Assembly (NCBI GenBank): GCA_020633995.1
Contig: JACKCO010000004.1
Span: forward strand, 124,001 to 188,000
From: Campylobacterota bacterium
GTDB taxonomy: Bacteria > Babelota > Babeliae > Babelales > RVW-14
DNA length: 64,000 nt
Direction of reading: 5' to 3'
Every line of letters begins with the position of its first letter. The stretch's first letter is position 1. Both the position numbers and the translations under genes were made by a program. Under the pieces are notes generated by a model. It was not told where the DNA came from. It ran no database searches and saw nothing but the letters and a program-made list of their open reading frames with translations. Shown piece by piece: positions 44,512 through 53,657 of the stretch.

Positions 44512-46642
44512 AAGTGGTAGCTTCTTATTACTTGTAGGTTTAGTTTGCTTCTGTCCGGGTGATGCAGAGATTAACTTTGGCAACACAGAGTCAAGTCTGG
44601 TGGTAAAAGACAACTCGTTTCTGCGGATTCGTGAGCCCAATATGCTCATCGAGCAGGGCAGACTTGAAAGAGAGCCTCTCAGCCAAGTTATTGGCCATTC
44701 CATACGATTTAATAATGGTGTTTTTGCAAGTTTTAATGCCGAAGGCCTTTTAAATGGAGTATTTAGGCCTGCTCGCAGGTTGTCGGATATAACATCACGT
44801 AAAGATACAGAGCTTGATTCTGTCGGTGATACCTCCAGGACTGGCAATATTGAAATTGGTGACAACCCAGATCTGGATGATGCTGACCTGTTTATTTCAA
44901 ATCCCGGAGGTTTCCGTCATAAAGTGATTATTAAATCGGGAGCAAATTTTTTGCGAGGACAACCTGTTTTTTTTGGAACGAATGATCTTGTGCTTGAAGA
45001 TGATTCGGCGGGTCTTTTTATTGCCATTCAAAATGCGCTTAATACTGATATAACGCTCAATGGTGGTACGGTTTTTCTGCAAGATGACTTATCACTTGGC
45101 GATGATGCAAAATTTCTAGGTGATGGGCAAGTTGTGCTCAACAATAGACGTTTGTCTATTGGCGGTACTGAAACCGATTGGGAAGGCCAAATTATTTGGA
45201 ATAGCGCGTTAGATATTCAGCTTAATAGTAGAGTTAATCTGCGTGGCGAATGGTTCTTTTTTGGCGATGGGCAAATTAATGGCAATGGCAATGTCATTGA
45301 CATTGCTGAGGGTGGCGCGATTATTGTTTTCCCTGGTTCTCGTCTGCGGATGTCTGGGGTTGTACTGAAAGGTGTAGGAACTGGTGAGTTGTTGTTGGGA
45401 GAAGGATCTCAGTTACGCCTTTCAAATGTTGCTATCGAAATGAATACGAGTTATTTGGTTAACTCAGGAGGTATTTTTGTTGATGGTGAAACAAATGTGT
45501 TGACTAGAGACAACTTTTTAATCTTCGATCAAGAAGGTTCTTTGACTGTTGATCGAGTTGCACTAACGTATGATGCGCTTGATTTTATTGATCAATTTAA
45601 TATTCGTCCTCTACGAATAGAAGATCCAAATCACAAATTTATAGAAATTATTAACAATGGTTCAATTAGGCGTTTTCGTGTTGATCCTATTTCATTTGTT
45701 AACTATTCCCAAGATGCGGTAATGGATCGTTATGAACTTATTTGGCCAACACGTAAATTGCGTATCTTTCCAGAAATTGATACCCCTACGGTTAAAGGCA
45801 TGCTCAGGGACGAGCTTGATGAGGACAATGTTCGGTTTGACCTTACAATCGATGGTAATACCAATTATATCTCATTTTCTCGGGCTGATGAGCCACTCAT
45901 GTTCATCAGTGATAATGTTAATGCATGCTACAAAAATACCGTGTTCAAGTTTTCTCCTCGTCACGTTGAATTTGGACAAGATGCTACCTTAACATTTGAT
46001 GATGGTACCACGGTTGAGCTTGCTCGAAATGAGGAACTTGACTATGAATGGACGTTTAGTGGTAAGACCATTCTAAATGGTGGTGGCAATGATTTAACAT
46101 TAGGTGTGAGTGGGGCAATTGTGGTTACGGGGCAAAACTCAGAGTTGATGCTTGATGGGCTGGTTTTGCGAGGGATTGCAGGTAATAACATTCGTTGTCT
46201 TGATCCAAGTAGTAAAATTATCCTGCGTAATGTGAAATGGCTGCAAGACGATATATTTGAGTATAGCGTTGGAGCGTTAGATATTTTAGATCTTGTGACA
46301 ATGTCTCATCCTATTCCATTTCGTTATTTGAGTAATCAGCCCCTTACTATTTTGCAGGATTCAACCATCTTGTTGACCCGAGACACAATTTTTGAGTACG
46401 CTCCAGCAAGTGGCTTGAACACACTCTTCCAGCTGGTCGACTCATCAGCTGCGCTTATTCTTGATGGTGCATCGCTTCTTGCTCCGCAAGGTTTATTTTT
46501 CGAGCGTGGCAGGATTGTTGTAGGAAATCGCAACCTGCTCTTTAGCAACGATCCAACAGTACCAGATCAGGCCATTACGTTTGGTGATGAAGTGATTTTA
46601 ATAAAGCCGTCTGATGCAACGTTGGAGCCAACAGCTGTGTAA
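44489..46642 (+). CDS. Exported beta-helix-like surface protein, close paralogue pair member 2
   Basis: The GTG start at 44489 has CAGGAG six bases upstream and overlaps the previous gene by 23 bases; ATG 44498 is an alternative. The 717-residue protein has a signal peptide (to about 26), INFGNTESSLVV and the same order of blocks as the protein at 42379, including QFNIRPLRIEDPNHKF and ILRNVKWLQDD. It has a longer acidic segment near residues 90-130. It is the last member of the beta-helix array. Function unknown. Confidence 0.83.
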   Translation: MIKMSLVKSGSFLLLVGLVCFCPGDAEINFGNTESSLVVKDNSFLRIREPNMLIEQGRLEREPLSQVIGHSIRFNNGVFASFNAEGLLNGVFRPARRLSDITSRKDTELDSVGDTSRTGNIEIGDNPDLDDADLFISNPGGFRHKVIIKSGANFLRGQPVFFGTNDLVLEDDSAGLFIAIQNALNTDITLNGGTVFLQDDLSLGDDAKFLGDGQVVLNNRRLSIGGTETDWEGQIIWNSALDIQLNSRVNLRGEWFFFGDGQINGNGNVIDIAEGGAIIVFPGSRLRMSGVVLKGVGTGELLLGEGSQLRLSNVAIEMNTSYLVNSGGIFVDGETNVLTRDNFLIFDQEGSLTVDRVALTYDALDFIDQFNIRPLRIEDPNHKFIEIINNGSIRRFRVDPISFVNYSQDAVMDRYELIWPTRKLRIFPEIDTPTVKGMLRDELDEDNVRFDLTIDGNTNYISFSRADEPLMFISDNVNACYKNTVFKFSPRHVEFGQDATLTFDDGTTVELARNEELDYEWTFSGKTILNGGGNDLTLGVSGAIVVTGQNSELMLDGLVLRGIAGNNIRCLDPSSKIILRNVKWLQDDIFEYSVGALDILDLVTMSHPIPFRYLSNQPLTILQDSTILLTRDTIFEYAPASGLNTLFQLVDSSAALILDGASLLAPQGLFFERGRIVVGNRNLLFSNDPTVPDQAITFGDEVILIKPSDATLEPTAV

Positions 46643-46660
46643 AAAGTATAGGGGGGTACA

Positions 46661-47422
46661 ATGCTCAAGTTAGGATTAATGCTTTTGATGTTATCTGTCG
46701 GAGTTTGCTCATGTGCGCAAACAAAGCAGCTCAATAACCTTGCACGCAAAAAGTGTGTGCCATGCAAAGGCGGTACACCGCCTATGAGCGCAAAGGAAGA
46801 ACGTACATATCTCAAGCATGTGCCTGAATGGCATAAGTCTTCTGATAATCCAGCAAAAATTTCTCGAGAGTTTACGCTTTCAACGTTTAAAAAAACGTTA
46901 GCATTTGTTAATGAGGTTGCAGATATAGCAGAACAAGAGGGCCATCATCCTGACATCATTTTAAATGAGCAGAGTCTTCGATTTGATTTATACACGCACA
47001 AAATTGGTGGTTTGGCTGAAAGTGATTTTGTTATGGCTGCAAAAATTGACGTTATATCACCAAATGAGCAGGGGCGGTCGACACCTTTGAGCAGTGCCGC
47101 TAGAAAGAGTGCACCAGTACTATCTGAGGTTGAAAAAGGATCATTATTACGCGGCCTTACTGGGTGGCGTGTTGTTAATGAGCCTGAGGTTCGCCTTACT
47201 CGCCGCTACGTTTTTAAAAACTTTGAAGTAGCTATGTCTTTTTTAAATGAATTCATGGGCGAAATTTCTCCAGCTGAGCAGAACTTTGAGTTACAGCTTT
47301 TTTACAATCGCATGCGTCTTGATTTTTACTCTAAGGATGTGCATGATCTGACAGCAGGTGATTTTAATGCGGCTATGTTGGCAGAAAACCTTTATCAAAA
47401 ATACAAACGATTAGAAGGATAG
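46661..47422 (+). CDS. Exported two-domain pterin-4a-carbinolamine dehydratase-like protein 1
   Basis: The 253-residue protein has an N-terminal signal sequence (LSVGVCSCAQ could be a lipobox-like site). Domain 1 (about 32-132) matches the pterin-4a-carbinolamine dehydratase (PCD/DCoH) family: CVPCKGG, a W at 57, FVNEVADIAEQEGHHPDI with His95-His96-Pro97, and YTH with His113, then GLAESDFVMAAKID. Domain 2 (about 153-250) keeps the fold pattern (W169, FLNEF, FYNRMRLDFYS, DF-x-AA) but has lost His-His-Pro. PCD enzymes are normally single-domain and cytosolic, where they recycle tetrahydrobiopterin after aromatic hydroxylases. Two paralogues lie nearby. Confidence 0.85.
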   Translation: MLKLGLMLLMLSVGVCSCAQTKQLNNLARKKCVPCKGGTPPMSAKEERTYLKHVPEWHKSSDNPAKISREFTLSTFKKTLAFVNEVADIAEQEGHHPDIILNEQSLRFDLYTHKIGGLAESDFVMAAKIDVISPNEQGRSTPLSSAARKSAPVLSEVEKGSLLRGLTGWRVVNEPEVRLTRRYVFKNFEVAMSFLNEFMGEISPAEQNFELQLFYNRMRLDFYSKDVHDLTAGDFNAAMLAENLYQKYKRLEG

Positions 47423-47613
47423 CAGTATTCCTCTAGTTTTGGACTATATTGGGGCAAAGTAACTAAAATGTTACGTGCTGCACCCATTTTTAAGTATTCT
47501 TGTTATTGATTTATAAAAACAGTTTCATTTTTATAGAGGGGGGAGGTCTATAGGACAAAACTACAAAAAGTTATGTATTAAGAGGTTGAGTTTAAATAAA
47601 GGGGGAGAATGCA

Positions 47614-48387
47614 ATGAGTATATCTCAAGCGCTTCGTAGAGTATTATTTGTAGGATTTTCTTGTGTAGTTGTACTGGGTTCGCTTCATGCTCATAACCAA
47701 AATGTAGAACTTAAAAATCATGGTTGGGACCTTACGCTCAGGTCTACTCCTGTTGATTGGGTGACTGCTGCTGATAACATTTTAACTCAGTTGGGCAGTG
47801 TGCCCGCACAGCTACAAGTTGCAGCTGCAAATTATAGAAGCTGGGGAAGTACGTTACAAAACATACAGCCAGATTTTAATGCGATGAACACACAGCGTAG
47901 CGTATTGTTTGATAGCATGCGTCAAAGTCTTGATCTTGCAAAAGCAACTATTTTACAGCTTGAGGCTGATCGTGATGAACAAATTACGCAAGCTCGTAGA
48001 GTTCGCGATATTCTTGAAGCGCAAATTGCCTCACTGCAAGAGTCTGCAACCAAACAGATAGCTGATCTTCAAGCTGCAAATACGGTATTAAATTCAGATT
48101 TGGTTTCTGCTCAAGACGCATATAACACATTAGTAAGTCTTGATGCAACCAAGGCTGGTGAATTGGTTGCAGTGATGGATTCTATTAGCACAGAGCAATC
48201 GACATTGGAAACTGATCGTGCAGCATTCATGACAGAACTCCAAAATTTTCTGAGTTTAGTTAATACCTTTACCTATGGTGTTGCTACAGACGAAGGGAAC
48301 ATGCAAGGGAGTCTTGCTACTTATGCTACAGACCTTGACTATACAGCAAGTCAAGAAATGTGGCTTACACCAGCACCATCAGCATAA
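47614..48387 (+). CDS. Exported coiled-coil protein, unknown function
   Basis: The 257-residue protein has a signal peptide (to about 27, ending LHA) and a long helical region (about 95-215) rich in Ala, Gln, Glu, Leu and Asp that should form a coiled coil. The layout resembles the minus-strand proteins at 52948 and 53658: a conserved W shortly after cleavage, a region around residue 110 with R-x-x-x-F/Y, then regularly spaced L/I and a final short tail. AAAGGGGGAGA precedes the start. It lies between two PCD-like genes and is followed by a terminator. Function unknown. Confidence 0.78.
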   Translation: MSISQALRRVLFVGFSCVVVLGSLHAHNQNVELKNHGWDLTLRSTPVDWVTAADNILTQLGSVPAQLQVAAANYRSWGSTLQNIQPDFNAMNTQRSVLFDSMRQSLDLAKATILQLEADRDEQITQARRVRDILEAQIASLQESATKQIADLQAANTVLNSDLVSAQDAYNTLVSLDATKAGELVAVMDSISTEQSTLETDRAAFMTELQNFLSLVNTFTYGVATDEGNMQGSLATYATDLDYTASQEMWLTPAPSA

Positions 48388-48402
48388 AAAAATGTATTTT
48401 TG

Positions 48403-48428
48403 GGGTCGCCTTTTGGGCGACCTTTTTA
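48403..48428 (+). terminator. Intrinsic terminator between coiled-coil gene and PCD-like gene 2
   Basis: GGTCGCC (48404-48410) pairs with GGCGACC (48416-48422) around a 5-base loop, followed by TTTTTA. It lies 16 bases after the stop codon at 48387. Confidence 0.9.
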
Positions 48429-48452
48429 TTTTTTATCGTAAGGGAGTTTGGA

Positions 48453-49196
48453 ATGATACACTTAATAGTACTTAGCTTTTTGGTGTTTTTAACGGTGCCT
48501 GTGTGGGGAGAAAATTCTCAGAGTTGTGATATAAGCGAGCAGCATTGTGTGCCTTGTGAGGGTGGAGTGCTTGCGCTCAGTCATGATCAGGTGAGGCAAA
48601 AGCTTGGGCAAGTTAAGCAATGGCATAAAAATCAGTATCGTCCAAACCGAATTATGCGTGCTTTCTTTTTCAACACTTTTGCAGCATCGATTGAATTTGT
48701 TAATACAGTTGCTCAACTTGCAGAAAATGAGGGACATCACCCTGATATTTTTGTTTTCAATAACCAAGTGCAGTTGCATTTGTATACTCACGCTGCTGAT
48801 GGGTTAACTGAAAACGACTTTATTATGGCTGCAAAAATCAATCAACTTACATTGCCAGCCGATCAGGATAAGGAGCATAAGCACAAGCCAGACAAAAAAG
48901 CAGTACATTCACAAAGTGAGGTAAAGCATCTTTTGGCCCGCATGCCTGACTGGAATGTTGTGACAGATATTTGGCAGCGCTTGAGTCGTGAGCTTGAGTT
49001 TAAAGATTTTGTTCAAGCGATTGATTTTATGAATTGGCTAGCGCAAGAATCCATTCAAAGGAAGGACTATCCAGAGATGTACATTTTTTATAATCGTATG
49101 AAGATATCGTTATCAACAAAAAGTGCTCGTGGCTTTACGCTCGATGACTTTGATATGGCTTGCATGATAGACCAAAAATTTGATGAGCTTGTGTAG
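48453..49196 (+). CDS. Exported two-domain pterin-4a-carbinolamine dehydratase-like protein 2
   Basis: ATG 48453 is chosen: TAAGGGAG lies upstream and the product then starts with a signal peptide (to about 19). A longer frame from 48360 overlaps the previous gene and the terminator. The 247-residue protein has CVPCEGG at 32-38, domain 1 with ENEGHHPDI (His95-His96-Pro97) and YTH (His113) followed by GLTENDFIMAAKI, nearly the textbook PCD sequence. Domain 2 has FYNRMKIS and DDFDMACMID but KDYPEM in place of the His-His-Pro motif. A PCD-like or pterin-binding activity in the periplasm is inferred, not shown. Confidence 0.85.
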   Translation: MIHLIVLSFLVFLTVPVWGENSQSCDISEQHCVPCEGGVLALSHDQVRQKLGQVKQWHKNQYRPNRIMRAFFFNTFAASIEFVNTVAQLAENEGHHPDIFVFNNQVQLHLYTHAADGLTENDFIMAAKINQLTLPADQDKEHKHKPDKKAVHSQSEVKHLLARMPDWNVVTDIWQRLSRELEFKDFVQAIDFMNWLAQESIQRKDYPEMYIFYNRMKISLSTKSARGFTLDDFDMACMIDQKFDELV

Positions 49197-49328
49197 CAAA
49201 GAGAATAAAAAGTGAAGACGTTACTTGTTTCTGTACTTATATCGTTGACGTCTTCGTGATACTTTTTTACGTTCATTACTGTAGCCTGTTGGGGCTAGAA
49301 TATATCTTCGTGTTGAAAGGGAGTAGTA

Positions 49329-50210
49329 ATGAAAGTAATGTTAAAACAATATTTATTGTTACATGTAGTTTTTTGTGCAGCGTTTTTAGGTGCTGCGCAG
49401 ATTCAGGGTTCAAAAAAGGAAGAATTATCAAAGAAGACCTGTACAGCCTGTCAAGGAAGCGTTCCAATCTTAGATCCCAAAGAGGAAAAAAGGCTGCTTG
49501 ACCAGGTGCCAGCATGGGGTAAAGATGCTTATTTCCCGAACAGAATTACGCGTCGCTTTTCATTTGATTCGTATCAAGAGTCCATAGCCTTTATCAACAG
49601 AGTTGCAAATGTTGCTGAAAGAGAAGGACATCATCCAGACATTTTTGTTTTTGGTAACCAAGTGCGCTTGGATTTGTACACACATGCAGTTAATGGCTTG
49701 ACCGAAAGTGATTTTATTATGGCTGCAAAGATTGATATTATTCCCTTGGCAAACCTTGCACAGAAAGACAATAGTGAGCAAGGGCAAACGTTTAGACCGT
49801 TGCATGCTGTCGTGACGGAGTATGATAAAAAACGTCTATTTACAGGGATTGGTGACTGGAAAGAAGTTGATGCGCTTTCTCCTCGTCTTTCTCGCCGGTT
49901 TGAATTTACAAATTTTGTTCAGACGATGAGCTTTGTTAATGAGATAGCAAAGCAGGCACAAGCGATGTCGCATTATCCTGACTTGTATATTTTTTACAGC
50001 AGAGCAAGAATTGATATTTACAGTCCAGGGCTTAAAACGTTTTCGTTTCAAGATTTTGAACTTGCACAATATATAGACGATCTTTTTGACCAACACCTGA
50101 CGAGTGTGAAATTTGCATTCAAGTCAGACCAGGATGATGAGGCTGCAGGTTCAGTAGTCCAGTATACTGACATTATAGAAGAGTGTGAGGCGCTTGCAGC
50201 AGCCTCCTAG
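49329..50210 (+). CDS. Exported two-domain pterin-4a-carbinolamine dehydratase-like protein 3
   Basis: The 293-residue protein has a signal peptide (to about 27), CTACQGS, domain 1 with EREGHHPDI (His101-His102-Pro103) and YTH (His119), GLTESDFIMAAKID, and a second domain (about 168-265) in which the motif reads SHYPDL, retaining one His and the Pro. An acidic C-terminal tail of about 30 residues is unique to this copy. GGGAGTAGTA precedes the ATG. The stop overlaps the stop of the convergent barrel gene by 4 bases. Confidence 0.85.
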   Translation: MKVMLKQYLLLHVVFCAAFLGAAQIQGSKKEELSKKTCTACQGSVPILDPKEEKRLLDQVPAWGKDAYFPNRITRRFSFDSYQESIAFINRVANVAEREGHHPDIFVFGNQVRLDLYTHAVNGLTESDFIMAAKIDIIPLANLAQKDNSEQGQTFRPLHAVVTEYDKKRLFTGIGDWKEVDALSPRLSRRFEFTNFVQTMSFVNEIAKQAQAMSHYPDLYIFYSRARIDIYSPGLKTFSFQDFELAQYIDDLFDQHLTSVKFAFKSDQDDEAAGSVVQYTDIIEECEALAAAS

Positions 50211-51712
50211 ATTAGGAATACCAGGGAGCCATGTACTTCATCGTATGCAGATGCGTTTCTACCGGCAAACGTGTGTTTAAAGCCAAGTGAGATACGAGTG
50301 TTGTTGCTGTATGAAAGCTTAGCGCTCCAGCTCAGGCAGTGACGCTGGTGTTTCATACTATCAGCAATCAGTGCTGTATTGAAAAATCTGCCATGAAAAT
50401 TTGGTACCCTAACGGTGGGTTGGTTATGAATATATGCGCTATAACTAACCCCGAAAGTTATATTCGAACGGAAAACATTGTGCCAGTAGTTACCAATTAA
50501 AAATGAAGTATGCCAGCGGTTTCTGATGTGTGTTTTAAATGATTCGTCAGCAAATTCCAACACGGTGGTATCAAATTCATTAAATGATGCTATCGTGTGC
50601 ATGTTAAAACGTGGGGGAACGAGGACTTGTGATGGATCAGTCTTTTGCTCAGGTACACGCTCCATGCTTGAGTGAGGAAAAACATAAGAAAAGTTAGCAT
50701 AAAAAAATGGATGAAAAAATGAATAAGATGAGTGGTATGACCCACTTAAAAAGGCTCCAACCTCTACGCCACCTCGATTTCCTAAGGTAATTTCCCAAAC
50801 TTTAAAGCCTTTCTTTTTTGAAGCTGTTGGTAAGACGACGTTCATACCCAGGGCACAGTCGTAGGTGTTAGGGAGATAGGGCGCAAAGTTAACAAGTGTA
50901 AAAATGGACAGGTCACCAATGCCACGCTTTTGTTGCTTAGGTTGAAAGGTTAGCAGTTTGGGATTGGTAACTCCTCGCGTAAAAAAGTCAAAAAAGTCCA
51001 TATTAAAATCACTAAAAAACTGAGAAAGACTGTTTTCCCCGCTTGCAAAAGTGTTTGAACAAAAGAGCCGGCCGTCCTGGGTTCTAAGTTCCATAGTTCG
51101 TCTACAGTCTTTGACCGTCAGCTGTGCACCAATACCACCGAGTAATTTTTTTGTATACGGTATGCGAAAATAAAACAGACCGTGGGCATGGCCTATGAAT
51201 TCTTTTTGTTCAGCGTCAATGAGTATTTTTGTGGGACTAAGACAGTAAATATATTGTTCGGTTGGGCTATTACCAAAGCCAGTACCCCCACCAAGTGAGA
51301 ATTTACCCTTGGCTGCGAGTTTACTCGCCAAAAAAATGTCCCTGAGCAGAAACTCTTTGCCAAAAATGCATTCAGCAAGGCCAGTTTTTTTACCTATTTT
51401 GTTAAAGCAATGGTCGGTAAAGTTGTGGGCAAATGAAAGTTCGAAAAAAAGTGCGTTATGTATTTTTTTTACGCCATGCTCTTGGTATGGGTCTAAAAGC
51501 CAATGGAGTTTAGGGGGAAGATAGCTTTTGTAGCGCTGTAATTTTTGTACAATAGACACATGATTTTTTTTGTTTTCTACTTGGTTTTTTACGGTCTGGT
51601 GAACTATTTCTTTGTTACTGAGCAGCAGTGAGTCTGGCGTTGTTTCACTTGCCATGATACGGAGAAATAAAAATAAGTACTGAAAAAGTAGAAAAACTAT
51701 ACTATTTCTCAT
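50207..51712 (-). CDS. Probable outer membrane beta-barrel protein
   Basis: The 501-residue protein has a signal peptide (to about 21) and, from about residue 80, alternating strands rich in aromatic residues typical of a barrel. It shares with the protein at 17514 the RDIFLASKL, GIGDLSIF, VVLPT, FNEFDTTV and TFAGR motifs in the same order, so the two are paralogues; this one lacks the lysine-rich head. The extreme C-terminus (GSLVFLI) is hydrophobic but not ended by Phe. No strong RBS is visible. Function unknown; porin or transport role possible. Confidence 0.75.
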   Translation of the reverse strand: MRNSIVFLLFQYLFLFLRIMASETTPDSLLLSNKEIVHQTVKNQVENKKNHVSIVQKLQRYKSYLPPKLHWLLDPYQEHGVKKIHNALFFELSFAHNFTDHCFNKIGKKTGLAECIFGKEFLLRDIFLASKLAAKGKFSLGGGTGFGNSPTEQYIYCLSPTKILIDAEQKEFIGHAHGLFYFRIPYTKKLLGGIGAQLTVKDCRRTMELRTQDGRLFCSNTFASGENSLSQFFSDFNMDFFDFFTRGVTNPKLLTFQPKQQKRGIGDLSIFTLVNFAPYLPNTYDCALGMNVVLPTASKKKGFKVWEITLGNRGGVEVGAFLSGSYHSSYSFFHPFFYANFSYVFPHSSMERVPEQKTDPSQVLVPPRFNMHTIASFNEFDTTVLEFADESFKTHIRNRWHTSFLIGNYWHNVFRSNITFGVSYSAYIHNQPTVRVPNFHGRFFNTALIADSMKHQRHCLSWSAKLSYSNNTRISLGFKHTFAGRNASAYDEVHGSLVFLI

Positions 51713-51735
51713 GTAGTTCTCAATGGTTAGTGTTA

Positions 51736-52716
51736 TTACTCAAGTAAAAAATCACATGGACATTCTATATTTTGTGTAACCCTGTCTCCATCGACAGTGA
51801 TGTAAAATATACGTCCGCATTTGTCGTAGCCCCATAAAGCTCCTTCTGGGCCGTACCACAGGTTATGGTCGCCAATCTCCAAAACAAAATGTGCGGTTTG
51901 TGTGTCTGGAGGGGGCAGTGGAGCACAGCAGGTGGTCCCATCGTATAAAATAGTGACTTCAGGGCTTGTTTGTATCAACTTTTGTATCCAGGCGGGATAG
52001 TACAGTGAGATAGGGCCTAACTCAGTAATTGGTTGATAAACAACTGATGTTTGAGGACGAGATTGTTCCAGAGAGGGTAAAGATGGTTGTATCGTCGGTT
52101 GCACTACAGGTTGTCCAGTTTGGTTGGTTACTTGCGTGTTTGTTTGTGGTATTGGTTGCTCTGTCTGCGAAGTGTTTTGTGGTATTGTAACTTCTTGAGT
52201 GGGTGTTGTTTCTGGTTGCGTTTGAGTTGGTGTAGTGTTTGGGAGAGTTGATGGTTGAGGAGTCGTGTTATTTTGCGAAGGTTGTGTAGGTTGCGTTTGA
52301 GCTGCAGTGTCTGTGGGCTGTGTCGAAGATGATGAAGGTTTTGAGACAAAGGCAAGTTGTGATGTTTTGTCTGGCCAGGGGTTTGGTAGCGGCGGTGGCA
52401 CAAAGGGGTCAAAAGAAAATGGTGTTGGTGTAGGAGGTGGTGTTGGCTCCGGTTGTGCATCAGTCGTGTCGGTTAATGTTGGATCTGGACAAAAAATTGC
52501 CTCAAGCTCATCAAGATCATTTTGCAGAATGTGCATATTTGTTGTCAGAGCGGTTATTAAAGGTTCTGCTTGGTCCAGGCCATTTTTGAGCGCAGCAGAA
52601 AGCTGCTCAAGTGATATTTGTATAGTTTGCTGGGGAGTTGGAGTATCATCTTGAGCTCTAAGCAGGAACATAAAGAAAAAGGAGATGAAAACTATTTTTC
52701 CAGATTTGTCCTTCAC
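51736..52716 (-). CDS. Exported Pro/Thr/Gln-rich protein
   Basis: The 326-residue protein has a signal peptide (to about 21), a helical segment (30-75), a low-complexity region of about 150 residues (80-230) dominated by Pro, Thr, Gln and Ser, and a folded-looking C-terminal part with two Cys pairs (TTCCAPL and CPCDF) and several aromatic residues (YYPAWIQ, NLWYGPEGALWGYD). The linker looks like a surface-exposed spacer. No family is recognised. It follows the coiled-coil genes on the minus strand and lies 23 bases before the barrel gene. Confidence 0.72.
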   Translation of the reverse strand: MKDKSGKIVFISFFFMFLLRAQDDTPTPQQTIQISLEQLSAALKNGLDQAEPLITALTTNMHILQNDLDELEAIFCPDPTLTDTTDAQPEPTPPPTPTPFSFDPFVPPPLPNPWPDKTSQLAFVSKPSSSSTQPTDTAAQTQPTQPSQNNTTPQPSTLPNTTPTQTQPETTPTQEVTIPQNTSQTEQPIPQTNTQVTNQTGQPVVQPTIQPSLPSLEQSRPQTSVVYQPITELGPISLYYPAWIQKLIQTSPEVTILYDGTTCCAPLPPPDTQTAHFVLEIGDHNLWYGPEGALWGYDKCGRIFYITVDGDRVTQNIECPCDFLLE

Positions 52717-52852
52717 TCTCTACCTTTTTTGCCCTGCTTAAATTTGATTGGTTTAGCTGTGCGTAGTAGCTAGCGGCAGGACTACCCTAGCCTAGCATAT
52801 CAGGTGGTGATGTACAGGGGGTGGTAACATTTGGATCAGAATAAGTGGGAGG

Positions 52853-52892
52853 AAAAAAGAGGTAGCTTGAAATAGTCCAAACCACCTCTTTT
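52853..52892 (-). terminator. Intrinsic terminator of the minus-strand coiled-coil genes
   Basis: On the minus strand AAAAGAGGT (52892-52884) pairs with ACCTCTTTT (52863-52855) around a 20-base loop, and the distal arm runs into a T tract. It lies about 55 bases past the stop of the gene at 52948. Confidence 0.75.
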
Positions 52893-52947
52893 ATTTCAGA
52901 GAAAAAGATTATGGGTAATTACCAGGTGCTCCTTCTCTTTTACGTTA

Positions 52948-53610
52948 TTACAGTGTTGCGCCGCAGATTTCTGTGTTGATATCTTTTGTTGCAACGTCTG
53001 TTCTTGTGTCGTAAGCTTCGACTTTTGATTTGAGGGTGTTAACATCCTTGAGCAGTTTTTTCTTTGCGTCGATCATGCAATCGTATTCACCTGAGAGCTC
53101 TATCAGTTGGCCCATAATTCGTGCTGCATCTTCTTGTGAGTCACCAACGGCTGCATCATATTCGTCTTGTAGTTGATTTTTAAGTGCTTCAGCGTCTGCC
53201 TTTTTCTTTTCTAAATCACTAATTTCTGTTTCGGTGCTTTTGCGTAGTGATTCAAGTTTTGACTGGAGTGCAAGTTTTTCAGATGCTGCAAGTTCCACAA
53301 GTGCTTGTGTGTCAGTTACACAAGTTTGACGATCTTTGAGTAACTCTTTCCAACGTTTTCTTACACAATCAAAAGCGCCTTGACGTGCTTCATGACGTGC
53401 TTGCATCGTGCCAAAAAGGCTTACAACAGTTTCGTCGAGAGCCGTATATGTTGCTTTGTTTTCAGACAGGGCGTCTTTAAGTCCGGTAAGACTAGCCTCA
53501 AGTGCTGGCAATTGTGAGTTCCAGTCTGGAACTTCTACATTTTCTGCTCTAAGGCAAAGTCCTGAAAAAACAAGGCTTGAGGTAAGCAGAAGTGTGCTAA
53601 GCTTGTTCAT
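52948..53610 (-). CDS. Exported coiled-coil protein, unknown function
   Basis: The 220-residue protein has a signal peptide (to about 22) followed by VPDWNSQL and a long heptad-rich helix (about 60-205) high in Glu, Lys, Leu and Ala, with four cysteines. Organisation matches the next gene upstream (53658) and the plus-strand gene at 47614: Trp early in the mature protein, 'R-x-R-x-x-x-x-x-C-x-R-x-x-x-K-E-L' near residue 90 and a charged C-terminal tail. AAAAGGAGACT precedes the start. A periplasmic chaperone-like or structural role is possible but unsupported. Confidence 0.76.
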   Translation of the reverse strand: MNKLSTLLLTSSLVFSGLCLRAENVEVPDWNSQLPALEASLTGLKDALSENKATYTALDETVVSLFGTMQARHEARQGAFDCVRKRWKELLKDRQTCVTDTQALVELAASEKLALQSKLESLRKSTETEISDLEKKKADAEALKNQLQDEYDAAVGDSQEDAARIMGQLIELSGEYDCMIDAKKKLLKDVNTLKSKVEAYDTRTDVATKDINTEICGATL

Positions 53611-53657
53611 TATAAAGTCTCCTTTTTAGAGTATATTTCCAAATATGACAACGGTGA

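Noticed and set aside
13356..46642. Chlamydia-type polymorphic membrane proteins.
   Set aside because: The repeats lack the GGAI and FxxN motifs and no protein ends in an autotransporter barrel.
49214..49255. Inverted repeat GAAGACGT/ACGTCTTC before the third PCD-like gene as a terminator.
   Set aside because: The loop is 26 bases and the stem only 8 bp; a T run follows but the structure is too weak to call.
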